Both the position numbers and the translations under genes were made by a program. Below the pieces are notes generated by a model. It ran no database searches. It worked only from the letters and a program-made list of their open reading frames with translations, and was not told where the DNA came from. DNA of 64,000 bases from Pythium myriotylum. Taxonomy: Eukaryota > Oomycota > Peronosporomycetes > Pythiales > Pythiaceae. Of this stretch, positions 8,671-18,774 are shown one piece after another; position 1 is the first letter of the stretch; each line of letters begins with the position of its first letter. The DNA is taken from contig JALJCQ010000001.1 in assembly GCA_023091665.1 (NCBI GenBank), positions 930,001 to 994,000 of the forward strand, given 5' to 3'.

Positions 8671-10137
8671 TTAGCAAATGACGCCCGAGGTCGCGCCACT
8701 GTTGGAGCTCGTCGAGCCCTTGGCCGACTTGAGCCAGCACGTGCCGCCGTTGTAGCTCGACCATGAGAACGCCTTGCAGCCGGATTTGCTCTGGCAGAGC
8801 GAGATGCAGGCCTCGGCGTTGGCCCCGGCCACGCTGCCCACGTCGTTACCGGTGTAGTCAACGCCTGTCTCAAGCCCACCGAGGTTACACTTGCAGGCGA
8901 CGCCCGAGCGAGCTCCCGAGTTAGCCTTGGGCGAGCCCCTCGCCGACTTCAGCCAGCACGTGCCCCCATTGTAGGAGGTCCACGTGAAGGCTCCGCAGCC
9001 GCTGAACTGGTTGCAGATGCCGAAGCACGCCTCGGCTCGGGACGAGGCCTTGCTGCCGAGATCCGTGCCCGTGTAGTCCTGTCCTTCCTCGACGGAGCAC
9101 GAAGACGTCGAGGTCGAGTCAGTGGTAGATGCGGCGAGCGTCGTGGTTGTGGTCAGTGTGAGCGGGTACGAGTCCCGCTTGGTCCACTTCTCGGTCGTGA
9201 GAAACCCGAAGTAGCGCTCGAGGTCGACGGTTGCAGCCGGGTCTCCGTAGCGGCGGTCGAAAGCCTGGAACCAGAACTTGGGGTAGTCGCTGTACCCCGT
9301 CGGCGTCCAGTTGACGACGCCCTGGTAGTAGTTGTACGAAGCCTCCACGCCCGGGTAGACGTTTGGGGAGAGCGATGACGGAGCACCAGATGTCGGGTAA
9401 CCCGTCTCAGTGAGGCGGATCTTGTCACGCGGGTACTTGGTGGTCACCTGGTTCCACTCCGCGTCCAGCAGCGCGGTTGGTTTGCTGCCGTCGTACGAGT
9501 TGGTGAAGAACGGGTAGATGTTGACACCAAGGATATCGAGGTTCTGGTTGAGCTGCTGGATGTCCCAGTCAAAGCTGGAGTCAACGTACTCATTGATTCG
9601 CTGGACTGTGCCGTACTTGACATTACTGGCGGAGCTGCCGGCGCGGCTCTTAATGTCGTTGATCTTGTTGATGATATCCCAGCTACGCTGAGCGAAGTTG
9701 ACGAGGTTCTCGCTGCCCGTGAGCACGACCTCGACCGTGCTGGCGTAGTTCTTGATGGCGTTGGCGGCCGCGTTCGCCTCGTCGGCCCACCAGCTGTCGT
9801 AGGTGAGGTAGGCACCTAGGTAGAGCTTGACACCATATTTGGCCGCAATCGGCGCGATCTCAATGCCATAGTGTTGCGCGTAGTAGGTGCGCACGTGCGT
9901 GAAGTACTTGCTCATAATACGGAAGTCGTCGTCTATGGCGTTCTTGAGCGCCGTGAGGTCGACCGAGCCGCCCCAAAGCGGGTACTCGGTGTTGTGGAAC
10001 GGCGTGTAGCATACAGCCACGCTACCGGGGGCTGATGCGGCGAGCTGGCGATGGGTTCTAGGCGCCGTGAGGTTCTGCGTCGCCTGCACGCCGGCGAGGA
10101 CGGCTGTGAAAAGCTGGGCCAGTCTCCAGAACGCCAT
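8671..10137 (-). CDS. Secreted GH17 glucanase with two PAN/Apple domains
   Basis: A single-exon 488-aa protein. The start chosen at 10137 gives a signal peptide (MAFWRLAQLFTAVLAGVQA); an in-frame ATG at 10233 would only add a polar extension. The GH17 barrel covers about 36-326, with E143 in TGSENL (Ser replacing Asn) as acid/base and E244 in RLTETGYP as nucleophile. A Thr/Ser linker (327-347) leads to two related PAN/Apple modules (347-416 and 417-488). Each has six-Cys-like spacing and the signature SYNGGTCWLKSA. PAN modules bind carbohydrate or protein and occur in oomycete cellulose-binding elicitor proteins, so these probably target the enzyme to a wall polymer. Confidence 0.92.
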   Translation of the reverse strand: MAFWRLAQLFTAVLAGVQATQNLTAPRTHRQLAASAPGSVAVCYTPFHNTEYPLWGGSVDLTALKNAIDDDFRIMSKYFTHVRTYYAQHYGIEIAPIAAKYGVKLYLGAYLTYDSWWADEANAAANAIKNYASTVEVVLTGSENLVNFAQRSWDIINKINDIKSRAGSSASNVKYGTVQRINEYVDSSFDWDIQQLNQNLDILGVNIYPFFTNSYDGSKPTALLDAEWNQVTTKYPRDKIRLTETGYPTSGAPSSLSPNVYPGVEASYNYYQGVVNWTPTGYSDYPKFWFQAFDRRYGDPAATVDLERYFGFLTTEKWTKRDSYPLTLTTTTTLAASTTDSTSTSSCSVEEGQDYTGTDLGSKASSRAEACFGICNQFSGCGAFTWTSYNGGTCWLKSARGSPKANSGARSGVACKCNLGGLETGVDYTGNDVGSVAGANAEACISLCQSKSGCKAFSWSSYNGGTCWLKSAKGSTSSNSGATSGVIC

Positions 10138-11197
10138 GACTTGGGCTGTCGATTGAGGAATGAAGAATGAGGACTTGACGGCGAGTGAGCAATCGTGAGG
10201 ACCACCATCGTCATCGTGGCCACTCCTCTCCACCGAGTCTCACTGCTGAGGCTTTCGACTAGGCTGACGTGGTTCGGTGATTGGGAGAACGTGGTGGTTG
10301 ATGGAAACAGTCGCCAGCCCCTGTGAGCATGAATTTGAGGCCAAACTCTGAAGCGGTCGGTGGCACGAGTCAACTCAGCGGTGCTTGAAGAGACGCGGCA
10401 TTGAGTGAGGTCCATGGTCACTGTGACCAGTGGAGTGACCACGGGCTCCGGCTCGGACTCGCCATTTTCGAGTCGCATTTTGCGAGTGATATGTACTGCT
10501 TCATGTGGGTGAGGCGATCGCGCGGCCCGCAAAAGATCCTCAGCGGCCGAGAGAGATTTATGAGAAAGCTGTTTTGTGACAGGCCGTCATCAGTACGACG
10601 CCATCGAGAGGGTGCCCTCTCGCATTCTCTTCCGCAAGTTTGGTTGGTCGTCCCGTCGCCATCAGCGTTGAAGAGTCAGAACGAATCACGCGCGTGCTGA
10701 ACTTCGCAGACAGGTGTCCAGCGCGGGAGTGATCTCGTCCAGCGAGACGAGTCCGGATGGTTGGAGACGGCTCGTCTACGCCGAATCACTGTGTACTCGA
10801 CGCGCCACCGTCTCAACAATCAGTGGATCTGTGTCCTACAGTACAGTGTACGATCCCACCTCGTGATCTCGGCGACGCTTCGAACTGTGGCGAAGCCGAA
10901 CCCGGAGACATTTTCATCCATCAAACGCTGTCGCCATCACTATCGCGAGTCGAGTGATGAGTCTTGAGGACTGAATCAGAGCGACGCGTCGATGCCTGGG
11001 AACCTGCCGAGGAGAAGGCAAACCACGAGGCCGACGATCTCTAGGGCCTCTGGCAAGGAATCATGGTGATAGTGAAAAGCTGTAGGTTTGCGTCTCTATT
11101 ATGGTACAGCCTCCCGTGCGACCGAGAGACCAAAGTGATCGGGAAACCTTGCACTGATAAACTCGGACTGCCAGCGAAACGACGACGACATTCCTGT
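10138..11197. other. Intergenic between the two GH17-PAN genes
   Basis: About 1.06 kb holding the promoter of the GH17-PAN gene at 10137 and the 3' flank of its broken paralogue. Short frames on both strands show no domain. No repeat longer than short palindromes was seen. Confidence 0.5.
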
Positions 11198-12631
11198 TTA
11201 GCAAACAACACCGGACGTGGCTCCGGCGCTGTAGCTCGTCGAGCCCTTAGCCGACTTGAGCCAGCACGTGCCCGAGTTGTAGTTGGTCCACGTGAAAGCA
11301 CGGCAGCCCGACGCGTTCTGGCACGCCGAGATGCAGGCCTGGGCGTTGGCGCCCGGCGTGTTGCCCACATCGTTGCCGTTGTAATCCACGTTGGCCTCAA
11401 GACCAGCAACACCAGAGCGAGCTCCGTTGTTGGCGTTGGCGTTTCCCTTTCCAGACTTGAGCCAGCACGTGCCGCCGTTGTAGGACGTCCACGTGAAGGC
11501 ACCGCAGCCGTTGAACTGGTTGCAGATCGCGAAGCAGCCCTCGGCCTGGGAGGACGGCTTGTTACCGACATCGGCACCCGAGTAGTCCTGGCCCTCCTCG
11601 ATCGGGCACGATCCTCCCGAGGTCGATCGCGCGCTGCCGCTGGTGAGTGGGAGAGGGTAGCCCTCGCGCTTCGTCCAACGCTGCGTGGTCCACGCGCCCC
11701 AGTGCTGCTCGAGATCGGGCGAGGCGGCAGGGTCTTCAGGGCGGCGGTCCTACGCCTGGAACCAGAACTTCGAGAAGTTGATCGCACGCGGTGTCCAGCC
11801 CACAACACCACGGTAGTAGTTCACCGCGCCGTCGAGGCTAGGCTGAACGCGGGGCGAGATCGAGGACGGCTTGCCAGCAGACGGGAAGCCGGTCTCCGTG
11901 AGAGCGACCTTGTTGACCGAGTACTTGTTGATAACCGCGTTCCACTGCGCATCCAAGAGATCCGTCGGCTTGCTTGCATCGTAGTCGTTGTTGAAGAACG
12001 GGTAGATGTTAACACCGAGGATGTCGAGGTTCTTGTCGAGCTGTTGCATGTCCCAGTCGAAGCGTGAGTCCAGGAACTCGTTCACTCGCTGGGCCGTGCC
12101 GTACTTGACGTTGCCTGCCGCGCTGCCAGCTCGCTTCTTGATGTCGTTGATCTTGTCGATGATGTCCCAGCTGCGCTGCTTGAAGTCGACGAGGTTCTCG
12201 CTGCCGACGAAGACGGCCTCAACCGTGCCAGCGTAGTTCTTGATGGCATTGGCGGCCGCGTTCGCCTCATCGTTCCACCAGTACTCGTTCGTGAGGAAGG
12301 CGCCGAGGTAGAGCTTCATGCCATACTTGGCGGCGATAGGCGCGATCTGGATGCCGAAGTGCTGCGCGTAATAGGTGCGCACGTGCGTGAAGTGCTTGCT
12401 CATGAGGCTGAAGTCCTGATCAATGGCATTGCGGAGAGCATCGACGTTGGCGCCGCCTCTGTTGAGCGGGTACTCGGGGTTGTGGAAGGGCGTGTAGCAG
12501 GCTGCCACGTTACCCGGGGCCACGGCGTCGAGCCGACGCGGGATATGCGGCTTTGAGTCGGATGCGTTCTGCGTGGCCTCCACGCCGACGAGGGCGACCG
12601 CGAGAAGCTTGGCGAGGGTCCACAGAGCCAT
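11198..12631 (-). pseudogene. GH17-PAN/Apple paralogue with an in-frame TAG
   Basis: This paralogue of the gene at 8671-10137 has 293 codons, then a TAG at 11752-11750, then an intact frame to 11198. Translation to the stop gives a signal peptide, E145 in VGSENL and the TETGFP nucleophile, ending at WFQA where relatives read WFQAFDRR. Past the stop the frame restores DRRPEDPAA, the linker and two PAN modules (CWLKSGKG and CWLKSAKG). The first PAN module has also lost its terminal Cys through a small in-frame deletion (SGVAGLEANVD against SGVACKCNLGGLETGVD). It could be a young pseudogene, a PAN-less enzyme, a readthrough gene or a base-call error. Confidence 0.8.
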
Positions 12632-12965
12632 TGCTGTGGTGGTCGAGTCGAGTCGAGGTGGCTCGAGGGAGGCAAAAGCCAGAATGAGGAGATGCGTTGA
12701 GACCGTTGCATGATGACTTCCTCCTGACGTCAGGAGGGCACGCAGTGGAACGTTATCCAGTTGTTGGCCGCCGGTTGACGCAGCTGGTGCCAGTCAGTCT
12801 CCCTTGAGCGCATTGCACCACCAACCAACCCAGACTGCGTCTGGATCTAAACAATCTGAGGTCAGGTCGAAAATAGGAGGGCATGGATAGGCGAGTGAGA
12901 CAGCCAGCGGGTTCGTCGCGTGAGTTCGAGACAACTGGTCGACCAGCAACAGGCGGTCGGCTGGT
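12632..12965. other. Upstream region of the GH17-PAN paralogue
   Basis: Gene-free. It holds an 18-bp perfect palindrome at 12720-12737 centred on TGACGTCA, the classic bZIP/CRE core, about 90 bp upstream of the start codon at 12631. The pogo-like element begins just beyond. Confidence 0.6.
12720..12737. promoter_or_regulatory. TGACGTCA-centred palindrome (possible bZIP site)
   Basis: CCTCCTGACGTCAGGAGG is a perfect 18-bp palindrome about 90 bp upstream of the GH17-PAN paralogue start. The core is the full CRE/bZIP recognition sequence. Function is inferred from sequence only. Confidence 0.5.
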
Positions 12966-12967
12966 TA

Positions 12968-14570
12968 GTAACGGGTTCTACCAGTTTGTATACCCTCTCT
13001 GAATAGTGATACGTACTGGTTTAAGTGAGGTTTCTGGAAGGTTCGAGATTTCCAGAGTGAATACAATACCATACCAAATACAATACACGTGTTGAGATGC
13101 ACGTAGCTTGACCACCTCATTCTCAAATTGACCCACCACGAACAAGCCTGGAACACCATGCCGACCCAACGCCTTGCCAAGTCTATCGCGGAGAAGCGCG
13201 AAGTTATCGATTGGATCGAAGCGAATTGCCCGAGCGTCCCGACTCGTGCCTCGGCATACTTCCAGAACAAAGGTTGGAAGATCTCACCTGCTCAAGTTCG
13301 GTACTGGTGGAAGAAGAGAGATGACATCCGCTCGTCACCGCCAAGCCAGATGCGTCTCAAGGGTGGCGGTGCAAAGCCACTTCTTGATGCTGTAGAAGAC
13401 ATTCTGTTTGATCTGATCGTGCAACGGCGGTCGAACAAGCTCAAGGTGTCTCGCGTTTGGATCCAGAACACTGCTCTCCAGCTCGCTCGTGCCGAGGGTT
13501 TTGAGACGTTCACTGCATCTGACAAGTGGCTGAGTCTGTTTATGGGTCGTTACAGTCTCTCACTCCGACGTGCGACGAATTTAACGACACTGACGGATGA
13601 CGTCCTCGTGTCCCGTGCAGTCAGCTACATGGCGTTCCTTGTAGCTCATCGCTCGACTTTCGACCCTATGCGGACGATTCTTATGGATGAAACCGCAGTC
13701 TACTTTGAGGATCCACGACTGGAAACTGTTGACCTTGTCGGCTCAAGACACGTGGTTCTCAAGTCAACTGGGTTCGCGTCAATGCGTATCACTGCCATCC
13801 TGGCAGTGACCGCGGCTGGCAAGAAGCTCCCACCTGTTGTCATCTGGAAGGGCAAGAATAGTCAAGGATTCCAGCGAGTTGGCAAGGTGTACGTGACCGT
13901 GCAAGAACGGGCTTGGGTGAATGGCCCACTGCTTGTGAAGTGGCTTGATCAGGTGTTCCCTGCTGTGTTTGACATGAACCCTGGAAACAAAGCGATCGTG
14001 TGGGATTCGATGCGTGCACATGTTGCCAAAGTCGTCAAGGAGCGCTGTAGCGAGAAGACGATCCAACAGGTCGTCATCCCTGGCGGAATGACTCCATATC
14101 TTCAAGCTGGTGACATTGGGATTTACAAGTCGTTTAAAGATCACATCTCTCCAGTGATTGACGCATGGAAATCATCTGATCAAGTTCTGTACACCAAGAA
14201 CGGCAATCCAAAACCTCCCGCAGTGGAAGTGGTGGCACGCTGGGTAGAGGATGCGTGGAAGTCTGTGCCGGACGAGGTCGTACAGAAGTCTATTCTCAGC
14301 GCTGGTTTTGCTGACAACTTCGAGGACTGGCACATCGCCCGTCACGATGTGTACGGCACACGCTTTCGCGAACGCTGGATGAACCGTGACCAGGACGCTG
14401 AGATTCCCCAAGAGCATATCGCGGATGATCTCATCGATGAGTTCGATGAACTGACCGTGGATGAGATCGATGACATGGAATAGTATACCCTTCCAAATAT
14501 AATACCGTTTGGTGTTGCAGGGAAATCTATTACAATAGTATACCTTCTTGTAATTGGTAGAACCCGTTAG
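12968..14570 (+). mobile_element. Complete pogo-like (Tc1/mariner superfamily) transposon
   Basis: A 1603-bp element. The left terminal inverted repeat is GTAACGGGTTCTACCA at 12968-12983. The right one, 14555-14570, reads CTAACGGGTTCTACCA in reverse complement (one mismatch, at the outermost base). The element is flanked by the expected TA target duplication (12966-12967 and 14571-14572). Subterminal DNA on both sides is rich in GTATAC-type motifs. The single gene inside is open over its full length, so the copy looks autonomous and recent. Confidence 0.92.
13158..14483 (+). CDS. Pogo/Tigger-like DDE transposase
   Basis: A 441-aa protein from the ATG at 13158; an in-frame ATG at 13128 would add ten residues. 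The N-terminus is a CENP-B/pogo-type helix-turn-helix (KSIAEKREVIDWIEANCPS, then QVRYWWKKRDDI). The DDE_1 catalytic core carries acidic residues at 177 (ILMDETAV), 283 (AIVWDSMRAH) and 319 (QAGDIGIYKSF), a DDD-type triad with about 35 residues between the last two. The C-terminus is strongly acidic. No stops or frameshifts are present. It is expected to cut and paste the surrounding element between TA sites in the nucleus. Confidence 0.93.
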   Translation: MPTQRLAKSIAEKREVIDWIEANCPSVPTRASAYFQNKGWKISPAQVRYWWKKRDDIRSSPPSQMRLKGGGAKPLLDAVEDILFDLIVQRRSNKLKVSRVWIQNTALQLARAEGFETFTASDKWLSLFMGRYSLSLRRATNLTTLTDDVLVSRAVSYMAFLVAHRSTFDPMRTILMDETAVYFEDPRLETVDLVGSRHVVLKSTGFASMRITAILAVTAAGKKLPPVVIWKGKNSQGFQRVGKVYVTVQERAWVNGPLLVKWLDQVFPAVFDMNPGNKAIVWDSMRAHVAKVVKERCSEKTIQQVVIPGGMTPYLQAGDIGIYKSFKDHISPVIDAWKSSDQVLYTKNGNPKPPAVEVVARWVEDAWKSVPDEVVQKSILSAGFADNFEDWHIARHDVYGTRFRERWMNRDQDAEIPQEHIADDLIDEFDELTVDEIDDME

Positions 14571-14572
14571 TA

Positions 14573-15799
14573 ATGGGTGCTGCCAAGAGCGAATGAAAAT
14601 GCTGGAGTTCAGTGATTGGATTCGAGTGGGTCTCGCATGGATGGAGGGTCCCCGACTCCACTGGATATCTCGACGCTACGATATCAGCGACCGCGCGACT
14701 GGATTGGTCTCGGCGACCTTTTGAAAGAGAGACCACCAGCCATCATTCGTGGGGTCTCGGATCCAGTCACATCGTCCTCTCGCTGGTCGTCAAGACGAAT
14801 TGTGTAGATGGGAGACACCTTTGGTCTGTGTGGAGGTTGTTCGCAGATTTGTGCTCCTCAGTGCAGCACTGATCTTCAACCAAGCCACGCCACGTAGCGC
14901 AGACGACTGGGTAGAATGTCCTTCACTCTTAGATCAACGGGATTGCCTCTTGCACTCTCGAGACCGAGCATCGAGAGCCCACGACGCGTGGAGTGGCTGC
15001 TGAACCACGAAGTAAGGCCAGCTGGCCACTGAGATACAAATCTGCTTTCAAGAATGAGAAGAACGAATCGACACCGCAGAAGACGCCACCATCCCGATCC
15101 TCAACTACTTCACTTGTCCTTTAGACAACGTCGCAACAGTAGCCTTGGAGTAGCGGCTTCCTTCAAGGATCTGGTCTTATTCGGTCTGGAGACCCATTTC
15201 TTCTCGACATGTGAGGAGTCTGTGGCGTGAGGATTCCATGCAATTGAAGTCTCTTTGAGCTCAACTTTGACTTTCCAACGGGATCCGAGAACCGAGCGAT
15301 GCTTTGCACCAGATACGAAAAATCGTAAACAACGCTTTGGCCAAACTCAAGAGCGTCCCTGAGAAGTACTCCAGCCAATCGTGATGAAAGTGAAACCAAT
15401 CCAAACACATGCAGCAGCATCGACTAATCGCTGCCAGACCGCATAAAACTCGAAGGTAGCGATTGAACTCCTCTTTGCTCTTTCAACTCGACTGGGTTCT
15501 TGTACCAACGAAACGTGCATCGACGATAATCACCTACGGATCGCAAGGGCGGTAGTTAGTTCCTGGTCGCATAAACATCGCCCTCGGCAGTTATTAATGG
15601 TCACCTCCCACAGGGCAATCGACTTTCGTTGGTGTTCTCCTCGTCATTGAACCACCGACAAGACGATGCATGATTCATGAGTCAAACGACACTCAGAGCT
15701 CCCTCCCCCCAGGATCCTGGACTTTGAACTTCGGATGACTATCTTTGTAATTTCTGAAATGAGCTCCTGGGAAGCCACCATTGGGAATCTCTTGGCGCC
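14573..15799. other. Intergenic, about 1.2 kb
   Basis: Only short frames occur here. A minus frame at 15163-15420 and neighbouring minus frames (15420-15560) look protein-like but are interrupted, possibly old transposon debris. The ICln promoter must lie near the right end. Confidence 0.4.
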
Positions 15800-16648
15800 A
15801 TGAATGTGTTGACGAGCGCCGACTTGAACAGCGCCGGTGCGCCGCTGCTGCGCACTGGCGCGGAGGAAGACGACGAGGAGTTCCTCATGGCCACGTTCGC
15901 CGACGTCGAGCTCCACATCTCCACGACGGAGGATGACGATGCCGAGAACGAGTGCATGGCCGAGGAACTCCCGCTCAATCGCACCAAGGGCGCGCTCTAC
16001 GTGACCACCAAGTACGAGATCCGCTGCTGCTCGTGACTGCGTGTTGGTGGCACTGACGTGCAGAGTGGTAGGCGTATTGTGTGGGTGGGCGACCGCGCCG
16101 CCGTGCGCGTGGGCTACGGCTGGGACGTCAGCCACATTACCCTCCACGCGATCTCTCGGGACCCCGAGGCGTTTGACCGCCCTTGCCTGTACTGCCAGGT
16201 GCGTTTGTATGTCATACGACGACCAATATGCGATCGTCTTAGCTAACTTGGCGGTGATAATGGTAGGTTGGAGTGGAAGAAATGAGCGAAGTGCGGTTTG
16301 TTCCGGCAGACGAGAAGCAACGTAAGTGTTTGTTTCGCGATACGACTTTTCCGTGCATGAGATCCTAAACATCTTCCGCGCATGTTTTCACTAGTATCCG
16401 AGCTATTCAATGCTTTTTCCAAGTCGGCCGAGATGAATCCGGATGACGATGACGAAAGCGACAACGAGGGAGAAGGTGACGGATGGATCTTCGACGAGGA
16501 GGAAGTCGCGAACGGAGCTCGCGCCGCTGAAATTGCTGCCCATCTGGACTCAGTTCTCCGTATCGCCCCTGGGTTGGAGCGGACAGGAGATGACGACATG
16601 CCCGTCGCTGGCCAGTTTGACGACGCGGACGAGGATGACCTGTTGTGA
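15800..16648 (+). CDS. CLNS1A: ICln, methylosome chaperone subunit
   Basis: pICln binds Sm proteins and delivers them to the PRMT5 methylosome for snRNP assembly; older names describe it as a chloride-current regulator. Four exons fit: 15800-16011, 16066-16198, 16267-16321 and 16395-16648, giving 217 aa. The PH-like fold is visible across exons: acidic N-terminus, TKGALYVTT, RRIVWVGD, VSHITLHAISRDPEAF, CLYCQVGVEEMSEVRFVPAD. It ends with the SELFNAFSKSAEMNPD helix and a very acidic tail (DDDDESDNEGEGDGW... DDADEDDLL) typical of ICln. The first intron acceptor is the least certain (16064 or 16066). Confidence 0.88.
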
Positions 16649-16773
16649 CGAAGATGAATGTGAGAGCGCCCTGCATAAGCACGAGAAAAAACACGAATCT
16701 ATCTGGTGAAAAGTGGTTTGATTGAGCGAGCACCGAGACCTACACTTGATCATGGGGCTCCAACGACGCAGTT

Positions 16774-18219
16774 CTAGATCTTGTGGATCATGTTCTCCTT
16801 GTTGATCAAGTGACACGTCGTCTCCACCAGACGCAGCAGCTGGGAGATGTCGGCTACATTCCATTGAGTACACGATTAGTTGGCCCACTCCAGGAAACTA
16901 GCAAAACGGTGGAAGAAACTCCATACCTGACCAGTTTGTGAGCTGCTCCTCCGGCGAGTTGGGTCGAACAAACGAGACAATCTTGGCTGGGCGATCGATC
17001 TTCGCGTAGATTGCTCCGTCGCTGACAAGTGTCGAGATGCTGGCTTCCGTCAACTATATCCAACAAGAGAATTAGCACGGAATCCACAGGGCTAGAAATG
17101 ATGCCGAACACTCACGTCTTCAGAGAGGCCAATCATATTCGCGAGATGCGGCGTACGGATGCGCTGGTAGTGCTCCGCGACCACGCGGATGTTGTGTTCG
17201 GTTACACGAGAGTGGAGCGTCTTCAACCACTCGGCGCCACGCTCTGGGTGGTTGAACACATCGTGCTTCTTCAGGAGTGCATCCTGTGGGAGTGGGTATC
17301 CAATGATCTCCTTGGTCGTAAACTTCTCGAGCAGCGAGTGGTACTCGGGGATCTTCTCCAAAAGCTTCTCGCGTGCAAGTGTGTGCAGCAGGTCGTGCTG
17401 GAGGTTCGAGTGCGCGGACAGCACGACGAAGATAGACGCGTGCTGCAGCGCATTCCGCCACAGCTCCTCGTCAGCCTTAACCGTGTCGGTGTTGAAGATG
17501 GAGACCCAGTGGCGACAGAGCTCGAGCAGGTTGTTCTCGTGGGTGTCGTACTCAATCATGAGCTTGTAGAACTTGAGCTTGCAGGTCTGGAAACCGGGTT
17601 CCTCGAGCGTACGACGCAGGATCTTCTTGGCGAGGATGTTGGCGCGCACGAAGTCCTTCTTCGCAAGAGTCAGGCGAACTTGCTCGAGAATGTACTCGGT
17701 CTTCTCGAGCTTGGTCATCGAGCCGTACGTCTCGACGTGGACTTCCTGCAGAATCGTGGCGGCCTCGTCGATCTCGCCGCGCGCCTCCTTCATCTTGGAG
17801 AGCATTTGCGTGAGCGTTGCGCGCTCCTTTTCGAGGAAGATGCGGCCTTCGGCGACCGTGCGCAGTGCGTTGATAAGGTCCATCTTGACGTCCTCGGACG
17901 GCGTCGCCTCGAGAAACTCCATGGATTTGTGCACGACGACCGTGATGGCGCCCGACTTTTGCGCGCGGCGCTTGGCGATGAGCGCGATGTGGTCTTTGAG
18001 CAGATCCCAGCGCTTGTGCGCGGCGCAGAGCGAGAGGATCTCGGCCACGACGAGCTTGAGCGTCGGGATGTCATTCGCCAGTCGCGCCTGCTTCTCCACG
18101 CCCAGCAGCAGCTCGGCGGCGTTCTCGACGTTGCCCGCGGCCGCCACCGACTGCGCCTGCGGCAGCACGCGCTGCAGCTCGGCCGAGAAGTCGGCCTTCT
18201 TGCCGATCTCTTCGCTCAT
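16774..18219 (-). CDS. RPN5: 26S proteasome regulatory subunit Rpn5 (PSMD12)
   Basis: A lid subunit of the 19S regulatory particle that scaffolds the deubiquitinase module. Three exons: 18219-17116, 17053-16927 and 16853-16774, 436 aa in all, close to the family length. The N-terminal two thirds are helical repeats (for example KADFSAELQRVLPQAQS, KMEFLEATPSEDVKMDLINALRTV in parts). The C-terminus is a PCI domain: EHNIRVVAEHYQRIRTPHLANMIGLSED, LTEASISTLVSDGAIYAKID, RPAKIVSFVRP. It ends with a helix reading ADISQLLRLVETTCHLINKE. Introns have standard GT-AG ends and keep the frame. Single-copy housekeeping gene; no anomaly seen. Confidence 0.95.
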
Positions 18220-18276
18220 GGTCGCTAGTTCGCTGGGGATCTTTCGCCTTTAGCCCCCTCGCGGAATATCCAAACC

Positions 18277-18416
18277 GGTAGGAACCTTCCAGAGTGGTTC
18301 CTAACCGATGGACTGCACTGTGGACTACACTAATCCAATGTGGCCCACATAGTGTAAATGATGTGGTCAACACTACTCAACCGGCACCGATACGAACCAC
18401 TTGGAGGTTCCTAACG
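18277..18416. repeat. Short inverted-repeat element with TGTGGCCCACA motifs
   Basis: Two about 26-bp arms, 18277-18305 (TAGGAACCTTCCAGAGTGG) and 18391-18416 (reverse complement TTAGGAACCTCCAAGTGG), flank a palindrome-rich core. TGTGGCCCACA or close variants recur inside and just beyond it, to about 18485. It lies in the 550-bp gap upstream of Rpn5 and could be a small MITE or a cluster of dimeric binding sites. Confidence 0.55.
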
Positions 18417-18774
18417 TATCTCAGGAGTCGAGGTGGGCCACACGTCTATCCATGTGGCCCACACAACTACCACCATGTGGCGCACACGAATGATTAGCCT
18501 CTTTGAGCTTGCTGGCGAAATCGATTTCACGCCTCGTTCTTAGACTCATCACGAGGTTTGGTGTCGCCGACGTGTGGGAAGAAGAAGCCGAGAGAAGCTC
18601 CTGCGTGATGGATGCTGGTCAGCCGTCGCTGGGAACACGACGAGACAAAGATCCGAGTTGGTCCGCGTAAACTGTCATGGGCATATGGATATTGTACTGC
18701 TTCGCCTAACTTTCTCAAACTACTACATGAATCCCACGCCCGAGCGCGTGGAGTGGATGGATGGATGGGTTAAC

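Noticed and set aside
15644..16372. A 242-codon minus-strand frame over ICln exons
   Set aside because: No domain, and it overlaps the spliced ICln gene whose conserved blocks are all on the plus strand.
17029..18228. A 399-codon plus-strand frame across the Rpn5 gene
   Set aside because: It mirrors Rpn5 codons, lacks any domain, and the minus strand gives a full-length proteasome subunit with phased introns.
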